From assembly GCA_016744115.1 (NCBI GenBank), contig JADGEZ010000009.1, positions 1 to 56,259 of the forward strand: a stretch of DNA of 56,259 nucleotides. The letters run 5' to 3'. The position numbers were made by a program, and so were the translations under genes. This document shows positions 16,835 to 27,771 of this stretch, in pieces (position 1 is the first letter of the stretch; the number at the start of each line of letters is the position of its first letter). Source of the DNA: Sulfurimonas sp. Its GTDB lineage: Bacteria > Campylobacterota > Campylobacteria > Campylobacterales > Sulfurimonadaceae. A model generated the notes under the pieces. The model did no database searches and was not told where the DNA came from. It saw only the letters and a program-made list of their open reading frames with translations.

Positions 16835-17867
16835 TGATTTTAGCTACATTTTTAGAGCTACCATTTTGTAAATACTCTCTTAAGGCTTTGGAGTCATTTA
16901 AGAAATTTTGCTTATCATACTCTGTATAAGCTTTAAGTAAATTTCGAGCACTTACCTCATCTTGAATAAACTCAGGGTGCATAGCCCTTTGATTAAACTT
17001 AGAAAACATGATGTTACTTAAACCTAAATAATCAAGTTTCACTAAACGACTAGCAATAAAATAATCAAAACTCTTTGCAATATAAGAGAGTATAAATGGC
17101 GTCCCAATAAGTGAAGCTTCAAGTGTTGCCGTTCCACTACAAATAAAAGCAAAATCAGCATCATAGAGTGCCTTATGTGAATCATACACCACTTCAAACT
17201 TTGACAAATTCCCATAAATTTCTTGAATTTCTTTAGGGGAAAAATACTCAGGAATTGCGATAACTGCTTCAACATCTAGCTTCGCTCTCACTTGATGAAA
17301 GATAGGCATTAGTTTATTTATCTCCCCTTTTCTACTCCCTGGCATAAATAAAATATTTTTCACCTCATCTTCAAGCGAATTTTTAAATACTTTTATCTGA
17401 TCAAGTAAGGGGTGTCCGACATACTCTATGGGAGCATCAAAAGGATAATAATCTTTCTCAAAGGGTAAGATTGATGCGAGTTTGTCAATTGTTTTTGCCA
17501 ATACAGGTATGCGTTTTTTCTTCCAAGCCCAAGCTTGAGGTAAAATATAATAAATTATCTCTTTATTGGGGTATCTCTTTTTAATTTTTTTGGCAAGTGG
17601 GAGATTAAATCCTGATGAGTCAATGAGTAAAACCTTATCTGCGTCTTGAGCTAAATCCACCATTTGAGTATTTAATTTCAAAAAGAAACGAATTTTTTTC
17701 AGAACATCTATAAAACCCATAATGGCAAGACTTCGTAAATCAACGATAGGTGTTCCTAGCTCAGCATCAAAAATTCCTATAAATTCAGTATCTTCATCTA
17801 AGTCTTTTTTAAGAGATTTTAAATGAATATTTGCCGAATGTTCAAGCGCACTTACTAAAATTTTCAT
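16821..17867 (-). CDS. lpxB: Lipid-A-disaccharide synthase
   Basis: GT19 glycosyltransferase that joins UDP-diacylglucosamine and lipid X into the lipid A disaccharide at the inner membrane. The 348 residues show the family blocks LLIDSSGFNLPLAKKIKKRYP, YYILPQAWAWKKKRI, LPFEKDYYPF..YVGHPLLD, FMPGSRKGEI and FICSGTATLEASLIGTPFIL. Slightly shorter than the E. coli enzyme (382), as is usual in this group. It starts inside the last codons of the upstream cytochrome gene (ATGA overlap). The organism therefore makes lipopolysaccharide. Confidence 0.95.
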   Translation of the reverse strand: MKILVSALEHSANIHLKSLKKDLDEDTEFIGIFDAELGTPIVDLRSLAIMGFIDVLKKIRFFLKLNTQMVDLAQDADKVLLIDSSGFNLPLAKKIKKRYPNKEIIYYILPQAWAWKKKRIPVLAKTIDKLASILPFEKDYYPFDAPIEYVGHPLLDQIKVFKNSLEDEVKNILFMPGSRKGEINKLMPIFHQVRAKLDVEAVIAIPEYFSPKEIQEIYGNLSKFEVVYDSHKALYDADFAFICSGTATLEASLIGTPFILSYIAKSFDYFIASRLVKLDYLGLSNIMFSKFNQRAMHPEFIQDEVSARNLLKAYTEYDKQNFLNDSKALREYLQNGSSKNVAKIIKGN

Positions 17868-18226
17868 GAACCACCATCCCCATGTGTTTGAAAACTATAA
17901 TCATAACTCTCTTTTGATATAACATCTACATAGTCATACATATAAGTAGTTAAATGTTCAATGTCTTCATCACTTAAATCTACTGAGTATGTTATCATCA
18001 TCTCTTGAGCTTGAGTATCTGCTTTTTTTGAACGAAATCTTTTTAGCTTGTACGCCATATAACCTTTTGCACGATTTGCTAGACGAGGAAAAGTATTCAT
18101 CCCCTCTAGTTTGTGTCCATGACAAGAGTAACATACTTTTGAGGTATAGAGTTCTTTGCCTTTTTCATAGGAGGTTTTAGCAAAAGAAAATGATAAAATA
18201 GATAAAAAAATAAAAATAAAACGCAA
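17864..18226 (-). CDS. Periplasmic c-type cytochrome, TTG start
   Basis: 120 residues with a signal peptide (MRFIFIFLSILSFSFA) and one haem motif, CYSCHG (32-37), in the usual YTSKVCYSCHGHKLEGMNTFPRLA context. Two Met follow in QEMMITYSVDLSDEDIEHLTTYM, either of which could be the distal ligand. It starts with TTG, preceded by AAGG at 8-9 bases; no ATG before the signal peptide is available. Its stop overlaps the lpxB start by 4 bases. Role: soluble electron carrier, partner unknown. Confidence 0.87.
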   Translation of the reverse strand: MRFIFIFLSILSFSFAKTSYEKGKELYTSKVCYSCHGHKLEGMNTFPRLANRAKGYMAYKLKRFRSKKADTQAQEMMITYSVDLSDEDIEHLTTYMYDYVDVISKESYDYSFQTHGDGGS

Positions 18227-18280
18227 TTCTAAGCCTTAATGATTTATAATATCTACATTATATCAAAGGTGGTCTAAAGA

Positions 18281-19471
18281 ATGCTTATAAAAAATGCAAT
18301 AGTATGTGATATTGAGGGTGAAAGAGAAGTTGATGTACAAATACAAAATAACATTATTACAAATATAGGACACAATCTTCAAGACACGGATGTGATTGAT
18401 GCCAAAGGTTCTTACCTCTTGCCTCAACTCGTAGATACAAATGTAAGGCTTCAAGATTCTATCCTCAATGCTAAAAATATTAAAAAAATATCCGATGAAG
18501 CACTTAGGGGAGGTATTGGGCATATTGTTTTAAATGCTGATTCTAATCCCGCAATTGATAATGAAATAGTTTTAGAATTTGCACAAAATGGTTTAAGAGA
18601 TTTAAAGGGAGCAAAGGTTGATTTGATGCTCAACTCTCTTAAAGAGGATATGACACTTAGCAATATTGCAATACTTCTTAAAAAAGGTGTCATTGCCCCC
18701 TATATGAGTACTATTGCAAAAAATGATATAGTGATTAAAATAGCCGAGTATGTTCAAATGTATAAGGTGACTATTTTTTGCAAGGCTGAGGATAACTCAC
18801 TTATTAATTCTGGGGTGATGTTAGATGGAGATGTAAGCTCACAGTTAGGTCTTGCAGGGATTCCAGATTTAAGTGAGGTGCTTCATGTTTCTCGTATGAT
18901 AGAAATAGCAAGACACTTTAAGATTAAAATACTTTTTAAAGCTATAGCATCGCCACGCTCTATCTATCTTATAAACAAGGCTAAAAAAGATGGTCTGGAT
19001 GTTTCATGTGAAGTCTCTATCCATCATTTACTAAAATCTGACAAAGAGTGTGAAAATTTTAATACCACCGCTAAACTCGACCCACCCTTAGCATCTCAAG
19101 GTGATGTAAAAGAGCTGATAATTGCCCTTAAAAACTCTCAAATAGATTGTCTAACTCTCCTACATCAACCCTCATCACCTGTAAATAAAGAGGTAGCCTT
19201 TTATGATGCAGCTTATGGGTGTGAAGCCTTATGTGACGCTCTTCCTTTATACTATACTAAACTCGTTAAAACTGGCTTATTATCTATGAGTAAACTTTTA
19301 AAACTTACAGTACAAAATCCAGCCAAACACCTAAACTTAGATAAGGGTAAAATTCAAGTTCGAATGAGGGCAGATTTATTACTTTTTGATACACAAAAAA
19401 GTTATGTCTTAGAAAATGTTCAATCTCTTTATAACAAAGAAACACTTGATGGTAAAATATTTATAATATGA
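18281..19471 (+). CDS. Dihydroorotase-like protein without metal-binding residues
   Basis: 396 residues with the amidohydrolase fold of PyrC (multifunctional-type): LPQLVDTNVRLQDS, GGIGHIVLNADSNP, CEVSIHHLL, FYDAAYGCEAL and a normal C-terminal ADLLLFD block. In active dihydroorotases the first motif is D-x-HxH; here both His are lost (N54, R56), and the DHAPH loop is replaced by LHQPSSPV. Catalysis is not expected. Inactive PyrC homologues act as structural partners of aspartate carbamoyltransferase in some bacteria, which is the likely role. AAAGGTGG precedes the ATG. pyrB and a true pyrC are not in the window. Confidence 0.82.
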   Translation: MLIKNAIVCDIEGEREVDVQIQNNIITNIGHNLQDTDVIDAKGSYLLPQLVDTNVRLQDSILNAKNIKKISDEALRGGIGHIVLNADSNPAIDNEIVLEFAQNGLRDLKGAKVDLMLNSLKEDMTLSNIAILLKKGVIAPYMSTIAKNDIVIKIAEYVQMYKVTIFCKAEDNSLINSGVMLDGDVSSQLGLAGIPDLSEVLHVSRMIEIARHFKIKILFKAIASPRSIYLINKAKKDGLDVSCEVSIHHLLKSDKECENFNTTAKLDPPLASQGDVKELIIALKNSQIDCLTLLHQPSSPVNKEVAFYDAAYGCEALCDALPLYYTKLVKTGLLSMSKLLKLTVQNPAKHLNLDKGKIQVRMRADLLLFDTQKSYVLENVQSLYNKETLDGKIFII

Positions 19472-19486
19472 TGATAAATTATTTTA

Positions 19487-19570
19487 TCACCCTGAACTAG
19501 ATTCAGGGTCTAGCTTCTTATTCTAGATTCTAAATCAGGTTCAAAATGACAGACTGTATTAAACAGCCGT
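19487..19570. repeat. Palindromic intergenic element, family A copy 1
   Basis: ACCCTGAA-CTAGA-TTCAGGGT (19489-19509) is a perfect hairpin, followed by a second weaker arm around TTCTAGATTC...AGGTTCAAAATGACA and a short CTG...CAG end. The same layout recurs at 39901-39976 (inverted) and 55549-55634. It sits between the convergent dihydroorotase-like and groEL genes and may also stop transcription. Confidence 0.7.
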
Positions 19571-19590
19571 AGTATATCTGCAATCTTAGA

Positions 19591-21490
<1,900 letters not shown>

Positions 21491-21533
21491 ATTTTTCCTT
21501 CATTAATATTTGACGAAATTCTATCATAATTTG

Positions 21534-21571
21534 ATTATAAAAATTTTAATTTACTCAACTTAGCACGCTAA
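21534..21571 (-). promoter_or_regulatory. groE promoter region with a short palindrome, no full CIRCE
   Basis: On the minus strand a TATAAT (21534-21539) lies about 45 bases before groES. TTAGC-AC-GCTAA (21560-21571) just upstream recalls the outer parts of the HrcA operator CIRCE (TTAGCACTC-N9-GAGTGCTAA) but lacks the rest. Either heat-shock control differs here or this is a collapsed site. Confidence 0.3.
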
Positions 21572-21582
21572 ATCAAAACTAA

Positions 21583-21607
21583 TGTCATTCTCAGCCTGAA
21601 GGTGACA
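21583..21607. repeat. Short relic of the family A palindrome
   Basis: TGTCATTCT at the left and GGTGACA at the right match the two ends of the family A elements, with most of the middle missing. It lies between groES and the methyltransferase gene. It may be a deletion product of a full copy. Confidence 0.4.
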
Positions 21608-21610
21608 AAT

Positions 21611-22297
21611 TTAGTACTTTTTCTTAAAAATAAGCAGCGTCTTATCTTCTGTATCGTAAAGAGAAAAAGTTTGCTTGTCGACTAGCTTTAAACTACTCAA
21701 TTTTTGAAATATTTGTATTTTATGAAAATATTGAACTATTGTATCTTGATACTTTATAAAAGTTCCATCTTGATTTTTATTAAAGAGTGTAAAGTTTGTA
21801 TGGAGTTCATTATCAAAAAACTTAGCATCAACACTTAAAAATTCATCTACGGTATCTTTACTCATTGTTCCCTCAGCAACATCACAAAAACCATAGAGAG
21901 TATTTATATCGGCTATAAACATACCATCATCGTTTAACTTATAAGAGATGCAATCTAAAAATTTTACAAGACTTTTTTTATCCATAAAGTTTAAAACATC
22001 AAAAATACTTACTATGGCATCATAAGTACCCTCAACTTTGGATATGTCAATACATTGAGTATCAAGCCCTTTGTCTTGGCACTCTTGCACCATCACTGAA
22101 CTAAGATCTATCCCTTTGCATTTTACGCCATCAGAAATCATCCTTTGCATAAAACCACCACGACCACAACCTACATCTAAAAGTGTTTGCACATCCTTAC
22201 CATCAAGTTCACTTCTATATAGGTCATAAAGAGCTTCTGTCGCTTCTTCAATACCGAGTAAATGTTCTGCTTTTGCGTAAAGGTCTAAGTTTGTCAT
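21611..22297 (-). CDS. Class I SAM-dependent methyltransferase
   Basis: 228 residues; SAM motif LLDVGCGRGGFMQRM, acidic D in KGIDLSSVMV, and VSIFDVLNFM as the next motif. Downstream half has aromatic and charged residues with FADINTLYGFCDVAEG. It starts right after the hisG stop, so the two are translationally coupled. The methyl acceptor is unknown; linkage to histidine synthesis may be only operon sharing. Confidence 0.85.
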   Translation of the reverse strand: MTNLDLYAKAEHLLGIEEATEALYDLYRSELDGKDVQTLLDVGCGRGGFMQRMISDGVKCKGIDLSSVMVQECQDKGLDTQCIDISKVEGTYDAIVSIFDVLNFMDKKSLVKFLDCISYKLNDDGMFIADINTLYGFCDVAEGTMSKDTVDEFLSVDAKFFDNELHTNFTLFNKNQDGTFIKYQDTIVQYFHKIQIFQKLSSLKLVDKQTFSLYDTEDKTLLIFKKKY

Positions 22298-22912
22298 TTA
22301 TGGATTTATAATTTCATTGATTTTTTCATAAATATCAAGCACTTCATCTTTTTTAGCAATATAAGAATTTTTGTTTGCAATAAGATATGTTGATGAAGTC
22401 ATAATGTCCTCAACAACACTTAATCCATTTTGTTTCATCGTAGCACCAGTCTCAACAACATCAACAATCATATCAGCTAAACCAATAAGCGGAGCTAGTT
22501 CTATAGAACCATATAGCTTGATAATCTCAACACTCACCGCTTTTTCTTCAAAGTAACGCTTTGTAATATTTACCATCTTTGACGCAACTTTTAAATCTGG
22601 CTTATTCAAATCAAGCGTTTCACCGTTTTTCATCCCTATAGAAACCTTGCAAATACCTTTTTTTAAGTCAAGTAAACGAACTACATCAAGACCTTGTTCT
22701 TCTAAGGTATCAAGCCCTACTACACCAATATCTGCGGCTTGATGAAATACATAAGTAGCCACATCTTGATTTCTTACAAGTAAAAAACGAAATGAAGGTG
22801 TTTCTAAAATCAGTTTTCTATCATCAAACTTAAATTCATCACCAAATATTGTGCCAAATATTTCAAGCGTATCTTTAGCGATACGCCCTTTTGGAAGTGC
22901 TACTGTTAACAT
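22298..22912 (-). CDS. hisG: ATP phosphoribosyltransferase, short form
   Basis: Catalyses the first step of histidine synthesis (ATP + PRPP). The 204 residues are the short HisG_S type: LTVALPKGRIAKDT, a conserved ADIGVVGLDTLEEQG, and the PRPP loop DMIVDVVETGATMKQNGL. The C-terminal regulatory domain of long HisG is absent, so a HisZ regulatory partner must be encoded elsewhere. Coupled to the following methyltransferase gene. Confidence 0.95.
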   Translation of the reverse strand: MLTVALPKGRIAKDTLEIFGTIFGDEFKFDDRKLILETPSFRFLLVRNQDVATYVFHQAADIGVVGLDTLEEQGLDVVRLLDLKKGICKVSIGMKNGETLDLNKPDLKVASKMVNITKRYFEEKAVSVEIIKLYGSIELAPLIGLADMIVDVVETGATMKQNGLSVVEDIMTSSTYLIANKNSYIAKKDEVLDIYEKINEIINP

Positions 22913-22985
22913 CTATTGTATCCTATGTACTTAAATTATATTTTCGCATTTTACCTAAATATAACTCAAAATATGATTTATTATT

Positions 22986-25199
22986 TTAAATAATTTCTCT
23001 AATTCCTTTGGCATTAACACACGAGAGTATTCCCTTTGATTCAAGTTGTTCAATAATACGAGCGGAACGGTTATAACCAATTTGTAATTTTCTTTGCAAA
23101 TAGGATATAGAAGTTTTTCTATCGGTTAAAACTACAGTCTTTGCTTCTTCATATAGTGCGTCAAGTTCTTCAAATGCATCTCTTGTTGAAGAATTAATAT
23201 TTTCACTCTCCTCTACTAAAAAACTTTTATCATAATTTGGTTCTCGTTGTGATTTTATAAATTCAACTATATTTTCTATCTCATCTTCTGTTGCCCATGG
23301 AGCATGAAGTCTCACTAAGGCTGGTGAACCAGGCGGAGTAAATAACATATCCCCACGACCAAGAAGAGATTCAGCACCCATTTGATCTAAAATAATTTTA
23401 GAATCTATTTTTTGCCCTACCCTATATGAAATTCTTGATGGAAGATTAGCTTTAATAAGTCCCGTTACTACATCAACAGATGGTCTTTGTGTTGCTACTA
23501 TAAGATGGATACCACATGCACGAGATTTTTGAGCGAGCCTTGCGATAGATATTTCGACATCTTTTCCGCTTGTCATCATCAAATCAGCTAATTCATCAAT
23601 AATTACTACGATGTATGGAAAATGTTCCCCACCCTCTTTTATGATTTTTTCATTATAGTTTTCAATGTTTTTTGTTCTTGTAGCCGCCATAAGTTCATAA
23701 CGCCTTTCCATCTCTAAAACCATATTATTTAAAGCTACGATAGCCTGTTTTGGTTTTGTGATTACAGGAGTGAGAAGATGAGGAATATCATTATAAGTTG
23801 TAAATTCTAACATCTTTGGGTCTATCATAAGAAGTCTCAACTGATCTGGAGAATTTTTATAAAGCAGTGAGAGTATCATCGCATTTATACCCACACTCTT
23901 CCCACTTCCAGTAGTCCCTGCAATGAGTAAATGTGGTAATTTTTTTAAGTCTGTTACAAAAGGTTTTCCAACTATATCCTTTCCAAGTGCAATAGTAAGT
24001 GGTGAAGATGAATCTTTAAAAAGATTAGAGTCAAGCAACTCTCTTAGATAAATAGTATCTACTGTTTCATTTGGAATCTCTATCCCAACAACATCTTTTC
24101 CAGGAATTGGAGCTTGTATACGAATAGTTTCAGCTGAGAGTGCCATAGCTAAATCATCTTGAAGATTGAGTATTTTAGATACCTTTACATTTGCCGCTGG
24201 CTTAAACTCAAAGGTAGAAACAACAGGGCCGGTATATGTACGAACAACATCTCCCTCTATTTTAAAATGTGCTAATTTTTCTATAAGGTAACGAATTTTA
24301 TCATCAAGTTCATTTTCATTTACTACTTGGGATTTTGCACCTTGCTTTTGTAAAAAATCAATAGGAGGAAGTTGGAAATTTTTTGGTTTTTCAACTTCTC
24401 CTTTTTCAATTTTTTCTAAAAGTTTTGCATTTTCTTCAAGTTCTTCAACGACAATAGCATTTTTTTGTTCCTTAACATTCTTCGCTAAGTCTAATAAGTT
24501 ATCTTGCTTTTTAACTTTTTTGTTTTTTACTTCAAAATCTTCTTTTGATGTATCCATATCTATTTCATTTTCTATACTTAGCTTTTCTAGTGTTTTAATT
24601 TCATCTATTTCTTGAGGTATATTTTCATTTTCTATAATTTTTTGTATTTCTAATTGAGGTACAGCTATATTTTCTTTAATTTCTTGTATTTGAATATATC
24701 TTTCTTCCTCAGGAATAACTTGAGAAATACTTTTTTCCTCTTTTATAGAGTGTAAAAATTTTACTATTGCTGAAAATATTTCTTGTGAACTTTTGTCGAG
24801 TATCATAATAATTGAAAGTGAAGTAATAATAAATAAGAATATAGACAATCCAAATATTCCAATATAAGGAGATAAGAAATCTACAAAAGTACCTGCAAAC
24901 TCACCTCTAAACCCATTTTGAATCAGCATTGCTTGAATTAATAACAATGAATAAAATGATAAAAATATGGCTACACTAAGTTCTAATTTTCTAAAATTGA
25001 ATTGAGTATGCTTATAAACTAAATATAATGGGTATAAAAGAGCCAATATATATACATAAGAAAGATAACCAAAGTACAAATGATTGTATAGAGCAAAAGT
25101 ACTTCCATAACGACCCATCAGACCAGTATCACCAAAAATTGTCGCAAAACCTAAATAAATAAATAAACTAAATATTATAATAAAAATACTATCTTTCAA
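22986..25199 (-). CDS. ftsK: DNA translocase FtsK
   Basis: Septum-located DNA pump that clears chromosome ends during division. 737 residues: four hydrophobic segments within 1-135, an acidic/Lys-rich linker (about 150-300), then the motor with Walker A GTTGSGKS (428-435), Walker B IVVIIDELADLM, and RPSVDVVTGLIKANLP. The C-terminal winged-helix gamma domain (TSISYLQRKLQIGYNRSARIIEQLE) is present. Start is TTG with AAGGTG at 8 bases. Shorter than E. coli FtsK because the linker is short. Confidence 0.95.
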   Translation of the reverse strand: MKDSIFIIIFSLFIYLGFATIFGDTGLMGRYGSTFALYNHLYFGYLSYVYILALLYPLYLVYKHTQFNFRKLELSVAIFLSFYSLLLIQAMLIQNGFRGEFAGTFVDFLSPYIGIFGLSIFLFIITSLSIIMILDKSSQEIFSAIVKFLHSIKEEKSISQVIPEEERYIQIQEIKENIAVPQLEIQKIIENENIPQEIDEIKTLEKLSIENEIDMDTSKEDFEVKNKKVKKQDNLLDLAKNVKEQKNAIVVEELEENAKLLEKIEKGEVEKPKNFQLPPIDFLQKQGAKSQVVNENELDDKIRYLIEKLAHFKIEGDVVRTYTGPVVSTFEFKPAANVKVSKILNLQDDLAMALSAETIRIQAPIPGKDVVGIEIPNETVDTIYLRELLDSNLFKDSSSPLTIALGKDIVGKPFVTDLKKLPHLLIAGTTGSGKSVGINAMILSLLYKNSPDQLRLLMIDPKMLEFTTYNDIPHLLTPVITKPKQAIVALNNMVLEMERRYELMAATRTKNIENYNEKIIKEGGEHFPYIVVIIDELADLMMTSGKDVEISIARLAQKSRACGIHLIVATQRPSVDVVTGLIKANLPSRISYRVGQKIDSKIILDQMGAESLLGRGDMLFTPPGSPALVRLHAPWATEDEIENIVEFIKSQREPNYDKSFLVEESENINSSTRDAFEELDALYEEAKTVVLTDRKTSISYLQRKLQIGYNRSARIIEQLESKGILSCVNAKGIREII

Positions 25200-25260
25200 A
25201 CAAAATCACCTTTACTCTTATAAATAAAATGAAGTATATCTAAAGAAATTTAAAAAAGCA

Positions 25261-27303
25261 CTATAGATAATTTACTAAGCTAAGCTTAGAAATCTTTCCT
25301 ACAGTAGAAAGCATTGCATCATAATTTAAAGTCAATTGCGTTAAGGTGAGTGCGGATTCTGCTAAATCTGTATCAATCACTAGTGATCGCAAATTTGTTG
25401 TACTTAGCTTAAGTAATTCTGTTCTTGCTAAGGATTCAGAAAGAGCATTAGAGTTTGCACCCACTAAAGAATGTGAACTAAATATATGATCTTGTAAATC
25501 ATCCATCATTGAAATAGCACTTTCTATTCCTACAACTCTTTGATTACCTACCCTATGGTCTGGGTAAAGCTCATAATTTTCTACTGAAACAATCATTTCA
25601 TTTATTGTGTTAAAAAAATCTGTTTTTGGATCTCTAATTGTCAATGAATTATTTGTATTAAAGGTAAGTACAGAAGCTTCACCTGCGTTAAAACTCCCAC
25701 TATTTACATCGTGGATAGCTAGTGTTGCTTTTGTGGTTGAAGATAAGGCATCCGTAAAAGAAATTTTTCCATCTTGAGTTAGGGCAACATTGCCTAAATA
25801 ACTAGCGGATTTTATAGCATCATCATATTGAGTGATATTATTTGTTGTTGCAGGTAAAGCACTTCCTGTTACTGCTAAATTAATCACATCCATTAGCTGC
25901 TTGTAGGTCATATCATCCGCATTTACAGCTACTCTTGGTACTCCAACATCATAAAGGTTATAATTTGTTACTCCACCATCTAAAGAGTAAGTAGTCCCCC
26001 CTCCAGCAGTATTTTTCATATCAACCTGAAGTGTAAAAGCAGCACCTGTATTCCCTGTTGTTCCACTTACTATTAATTGAGTTGAATCAAGAGTTCCTGC
26101 TATACCTTGTGATAAATCAGCAACCTGTGATAATTTTGTTGAAGCTGTAGCAAAAGCATTTGTTTCTTTATCTATTTGCATCGAGTTAGAGGACATAGTG
26201 TTCCCATCAATGCTAAACATAGTTTTATCGTATTGTAAATCTCCATTAGCAGCAGGAGCTCCAGAAGCAGGGATAAATCCAGACTTATTAAATTCTCTAA
26301 TATACAACTGATTTGGGCTTGCTAATGCTGTTGGGTAATCTGTAGTTCCATTAGTCGCTAAAAGATTTATATCTGTAACATTTGATTCATCAGTTCCACT
26401 AAAGTCAGAAGCACCAATCATATGAAAATCCAATTTACTAGAACCTCTTAGCCTATCTTCTACTACTATTTGTCCACTTGTACCCATAGTGACATTTACT
26501 ACTTTATCTCCTCCTACATTTCCATAGGCTACACCTATAGCTGTGAGTAAAGAGTTTATGTCATTATTTCCATCTAGCTGTATTTGATTATTTATTGCTG
26601 TTCCATTGCTTTGCATACCTCGGAGATAAAAATTATGCTTTCTTCCCACGGGAACAGCTCCCATAAAGTCATCCATACTCGTGTCAAGACTAAGTTCTGC
26701 TCCAATATTTGGAGACTGAACAACATTTGAACTCACTTCTCTTCTTATCTTTAACTCTTCACCTAAAAATAATTCTGACCCACTGATATTATACTGTTGG
26801 TGAATGCGTGAACCCAAAAAGGACTTCATTTTAAAATCATTTCCATTATAAGTACCATCTTCAGAGATGGGTCTAATATCAACAGCTGAACCAGAAAATA
26901 AATACTGCCCATTAATAGAAGTATTTGCAAGATTTTTTAAATGAGATTCTTTCCCTCTAAGTTCTGCTGCAATTGAGTTGAGTGAAATAGGATCGTTTGT
27001 GCCATTAGCAGCTTGGAGCAGTAATTTTCTTATACGGTTCATCCCATCTACAAATTCATTTAACACTACATCTGTTTGGTTTGAAATCTTGTAGCCAGTA
27101 TCTGTACTTGCTTTAATCTGATTTAATATCGTAATCTCATTGTCTAGTCTCATAGTTTCTGCAAAAGTGGTAACATCCTGATGAGCATATTGAATTTTTA
27201 ATCCTGAAGCTATTTGCTTATTTACATCAAAAAGCTTATTATTAAGCTGCGAGTTATTTATTCCATACAAACTTTTATAATACATACTTTGCATAATTCT
27301 CAT
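25261..27303 (-). CDS. flgL: Flagellar hook-associated protein 3 (hook-filament junction)
   Basis: Forms the junction between hook and filament outside the cell, exported by the flagellar type III system. The N-terminus (RIMQSMYYKSLYGINNSQLNNKLFDVNKQIASGLKI) and C-terminus (TDLAESALTLTQLTLNYDAMLSTVGKI) are the coiled flagellin-like ends. The 680 residues far exceed the enteric length (about 317); the extra part is a Thr/Gly-rich surface domain, as is common in Campylobacterota. GGAGG precedes the ATG, and a sigma-28 site lies upstream. Confidence 0.92.
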   Translation of the reverse strand: MRIMQSMYYKSLYGINNSQLNNKLFDVNKQIASGLKIQYAHQDVTTFAETMRLDNEITILNQIKASTDTGYKISNQTDVVLNEFVDGMNRIRKLLLQAANGTNDPISLNSIAAELRGKESHLKNLANTSINGQYLFSGSAVDIRPISEDGTYNGNDFKMKSFLGSRIHQQYNISGSELFLGEELKIRREVSSNVVQSPNIGAELSLDTSMDDFMGAVPVGRKHNFYLRGMQSNGTAINNQIQLDGNNDINSLLTAIGVAYGNVGGDKVVNVTMGTSGQIVVEDRLRGSSKLDFHMIGASDFSGTDESNVTDINLLATNGTTDYPTALASPNQLYIREFNKSGFIPASGAPAANGDLQYDKTMFSIDGNTMSSNSMQIDKETNAFATASTKLSQVADLSQGIAGTLDSTQLIVSGTTGNTGAAFTLQVDMKNTAGGGTTYSLDGGVTNYNLYDVGVPRVAVNADDMTYKQLMDVINLAVTGSALPATTNNITQYDDAIKSASYLGNVALTQDGKISFTDALSSTTKATLAIHDVNSGSFNAGEASVLTFNTNNSLTIRDPKTDFFNTINEMIVSVENYELYPDHRVGNQRVVGIESAISMMDDLQDHIFSSHSLVGANSNALSESLARTELLKLSTTNLRSLVIDTDLAESALTLTQLTLNYDAMLSTVGKISKLSLVNYL

Positions 27304-27373
27304 AATGCACCTCCATCAGATTTTTATAAACTCTTAATATCAATAACTAAGCATTTATAATTCCATATGGTAT

Positions 27374-27400
27374 AAATCGACTAAAATTTATTTATCTTTA
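27374..27400 (-). promoter_or_regulatory. Sigma-28 (FliA) promoter for flgL
   Basis: On the minus strand TAAAGATA (27393-27400), 11 bases, then GTCGATTT (27374-27381) matches the sigma-28 consensus TAAAGTTT-N11-GCCGATAA in both halves and in exact spacing. It lies about 70 bases upstream of flgL, a late flagellar gene in many bacteria. Confidence 0.65.
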
Positions 27401-27446
27401 AGCAAATATTATGCTAGATATAACTATCATTTCATGTTTTACATCT

Positions 27447-27530
27447 GCCAGAGTGATGGAATGGTATACATAGCGGATTCAAAATCCGCCGCCGCAAGGC
27501 TTGTGGGTTCAAATCCCATCTCTGGTACCA
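27447..27530 (+). tRNA. tRNA-Leu (anticodon CAA)
   Basis: An 84-base tRNA with acceptor stem GCCAGAG/CTCTGGT (one G-U pair), anticodon stem GCGGA/TCCGC enclosing loop TTCAAAA (anticodon CAA, codon UUG), a long type II variable arm, T arm TGGGTTCAAATCCCA, discriminator A and an encoded CCA. The long variable arm fits tRNA-Leu. It is divergent from flgL; nothing recognisable lies in the 241 bases after it. Confidence 0.96.
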
Positions 27531-27771
27531 TAACTTTACAAACCCTTTATATAAGTACTTCTGGCCTAGAAGAACCCAAAATACCAGTGATATTTATAGC
27601 TTTTTTACTGATAGTGTATTCTTACGCCATTAGAAGCTAGTTTTATAATTCTTGTAAGTGTTTGCTAAACCCACTTGATTCTTTAAAATAATCTTTTTTA
27701 ATCCAATCCTGACTTAATTAAAACTTAGTTAAAATTTCAATAATAAAGAACATTACATTTGCAAGTAGCTC

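Noticed and set aside
27434-27640. 68-codon open frame across tRNA-Leu
   Set aside because: It reads straight through a well-formed tRNA gene; the peptide has no family resemblance and no ribosome site.
27531-27771. Integrated element next to tRNA-Leu
   Set aside because: No integrase gene and no repeat of the tRNA 3' end found nearby.
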